A stretch of DNA of 64,000 bases from Arthrobacter agilis (lineage in GTDB: Bacteria; Actinomycetota; Actinomycetes; Actinomycetales; Micrococcaceae). The stretch lies in contig NZ_JAUSXO010000001.1 of the NCBI RefSeq assembly GCF_030816075.1, positions 3,410,001 through 3,474,000 of the forward strand. The letters are read 5' to 3'. Made by a program: the position numbers and the translations under genes. Under the pieces are notes generated by a model that was not told the DNA's origin, ran no database searches, and saw only the letters and a program-made list of their open reading frames with translations. Positions 63,099-64,000 of the stretch are shown piece after piece; the first letter of the stretch is position 1; each line of letters opens with the position of its first letter.

Positions 63099-64000
63099 AT
63101 GCAATCGCCGATCGAGGATTACGCGCTCCTCTCCGACCTCCACACCGGTGCCCTGATCTCCCGGGGCGGCAGCGTGGACTGGCTCTGCTTCCCCCGGTTC
63201 GACTCCGACTCGGTGTTCGGGGCCCTGCTCGGCACGCCGGAGCACGGCCGCTGGCTCGTCGCTCCGCTGGACGCGGCCGCCGAGGTGGTGGACCGCAGCT
63301 ACATCGACTCGACCTTCGTGCTCCAGACCCACTGGCGGACCCCCGACGGCGAGGTGCTCGTCACGGACTTCATGCCGGTCACCGATCGCAGGGCCAACGT
63401 GGTGCGGCGTGTCCAGGGCCTGCGCGGCACGGTCACGGTCCATCAGGAACTGGAGATCCGCTTCGGCTACGGCGACGTGGTCCCGTGGGTCACCCAGGGC
63501 ACGGACGGCGGCAGCCCGGCCCTCCTTGCCATCGCGGGACCGGACGCACTGCTGCTGCGCGGACCCCGGCTGCGTGCCACGGACCACCGCCACGAAGGCA
63601 CCTTCGAGGTGACCGAGGGCGCCGTCGTCGACCTGGAACTGCTCTGGTTCCCGTCGCACCGAGACACCCCGGACGCACTCGACGTCGAGGAGGCGCTCGA
63701 CACCACCATCACCTACTGGCGTGCCTGGGGAGCCAACAGCAAGGGCGACGGCAGGTACTCCGACGCCGTGCAGCGCTCCCTGCTCGTGCTGCGGGCCCTC
63801 ACCCACGAGGACACCGACGGCATCGTGGCGGCGCCGACGACGTCGCTGCCCGAACAGTTCGGTGGCGCCCGCAACTGGGACTACCGGTTCTGCTGGCTCC
63901 GTGACGCCGCACTGACCCTCGAGGCCATGATGACCCACGGCTTCGCCGGAGAGGCGCTGGGCTGGCGCAACTGGCTGCTGCGGGCGGTCGCCGGGGACCC
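63099..64000 (+). CDS. Glycoside hydrolase family 15 protein, truncated by the window edge
   Basis: Starts with IEDYALLSDLHTGALISRGGSVDWLCFPRFDS, the N-terminus of GH15 enzymes such as trehalase or glucoamylase. The visible 300 residues comprise the N-terminal beta-domain and the beginning of the catalytic (alpha/alpha) barrel with WDYRFCWLRDAALTLEAM. The catalytic glutamates lie beyond the end. It may hydrolyse trehalose or alpha-glucans; the family cannot settle this. GGGAGG abuts the ATG. No signal peptide, so likely cytosolic. Confidence 0.9.
   Translation, partial: MQSPIEDYALLSDLHTGALISRGGSVDWLCFPRFDSDSVFGALLGTPEHGRWLVAPLDAAAEVVDRSYIDSTFVLQTHWRTPDGEVLVTDFMPVTDRRANVVRRVQGLRGTVTVHQELEIRFGYGDVVPWVTQGTDGGSPALLAIAGPDALLLRGPRLRATDHRHEGTFEVTEGAVVDLELLWFPSHRDTPDALDVEEALDTTITYWRAWGANSKGDGRYSDAVQRSLLVLRALTHEDTDGIVAAPTTSLPEQFGGARNWDYRFCWLRDAALTLEAMMTHGFAGEALGWRNWLLRAVAGD

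Overview
The window is high-GC chromosomal DNA from an actinobacterium, most likely Arthrobacter or a close relative in the Micrococcaceae. This rests on GC-rich third codon positions, many GTG starts, a Lsr2 nucleoid protein next to ClpC, DisA next to RadA, an FtsH-folate-PanC-LysS-Lsr2-ClpC gene order of the kind known from mycobacteria and arthrobacters, and several starts that look leaderless. No phage, insertion sequence, CRISPR array or rRNA was seen. Assignment to genus is an inference.

Layout. 1-7090: truncated amidase, rhodanese, prephenate dehydratase (pheA), topoisomerase IB, an acidic repeat protein, a lipid kinase, serS and a HAD phosphatase. 7140-11673: a regulated pair of SMR efflux proteins, a WXG100 (type VII) effector-like protein with a partner, an RDD protein and inorganic pyrophosphatase. 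11848-30543: the housekeeping block dacB, DUF2342 protease (apparently frameshifted), tilS, hpt, ftsH, folE-P-B-K, membrane/PH-domain proteins, DUF2520 protein, panC, lysS, lsr2 and clpC. 30703-36217: prolyl oligopeptidase, N-acetylglutamate synthase-type GNAT, CsbD and the PTS-dependent dihydroxyacetone kinase operon dhaKLM. 36330-42116: mutY, a membrane-anchored protein, disA, radA and a FUSC protein. 42340-48205: the Pho-type pstSCAB operon converging on a low-affinity Pit transporter with its DUF47 partner. 48420-54284: a conserved hypothetical, tRNA-Lys, a ZIP transporter, a secreted endonuclease/phosphatase-like protein, small proteins and an HTH-plus-membrane-protein pair. 54553-58788: fructose PTS operon fruR-fruK-fruA-ptsH. 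58973-64000: small membrane proteins, DUF445, a glycerophosphodiesterase and a truncated GH15 enzyme.

How the genes work together. Tight spacing and 4-base stop/start overlaps define operons: folP-folB-folK, DUF3180-PH-PH-DUF2520, dhaK-dhaL-dhaM, pstC-pstA, fruR-fruK-fruA, and the two SMR genes. Two phosphotransferase-dependent systems (Dha, Fru) share the phosphocarrier HPr encoded here; enzyme I lies outside. Phosphate enters by a high-affinity ABC system behind a PHO-box-like repeat or by the adjacent Pit system. The most unusual items are a SatD-like regulator with an autoregulatory-looking palindrome and five 13-bp tandem repeats controlling an SMR pair, an orphan WXG100 membrane-active protein, a Shine-Dalgarno/hairpin/start arrangement at ftsH, a ClgR-type site before clpC, and a one-base frameshift in the DUF2342 gene.
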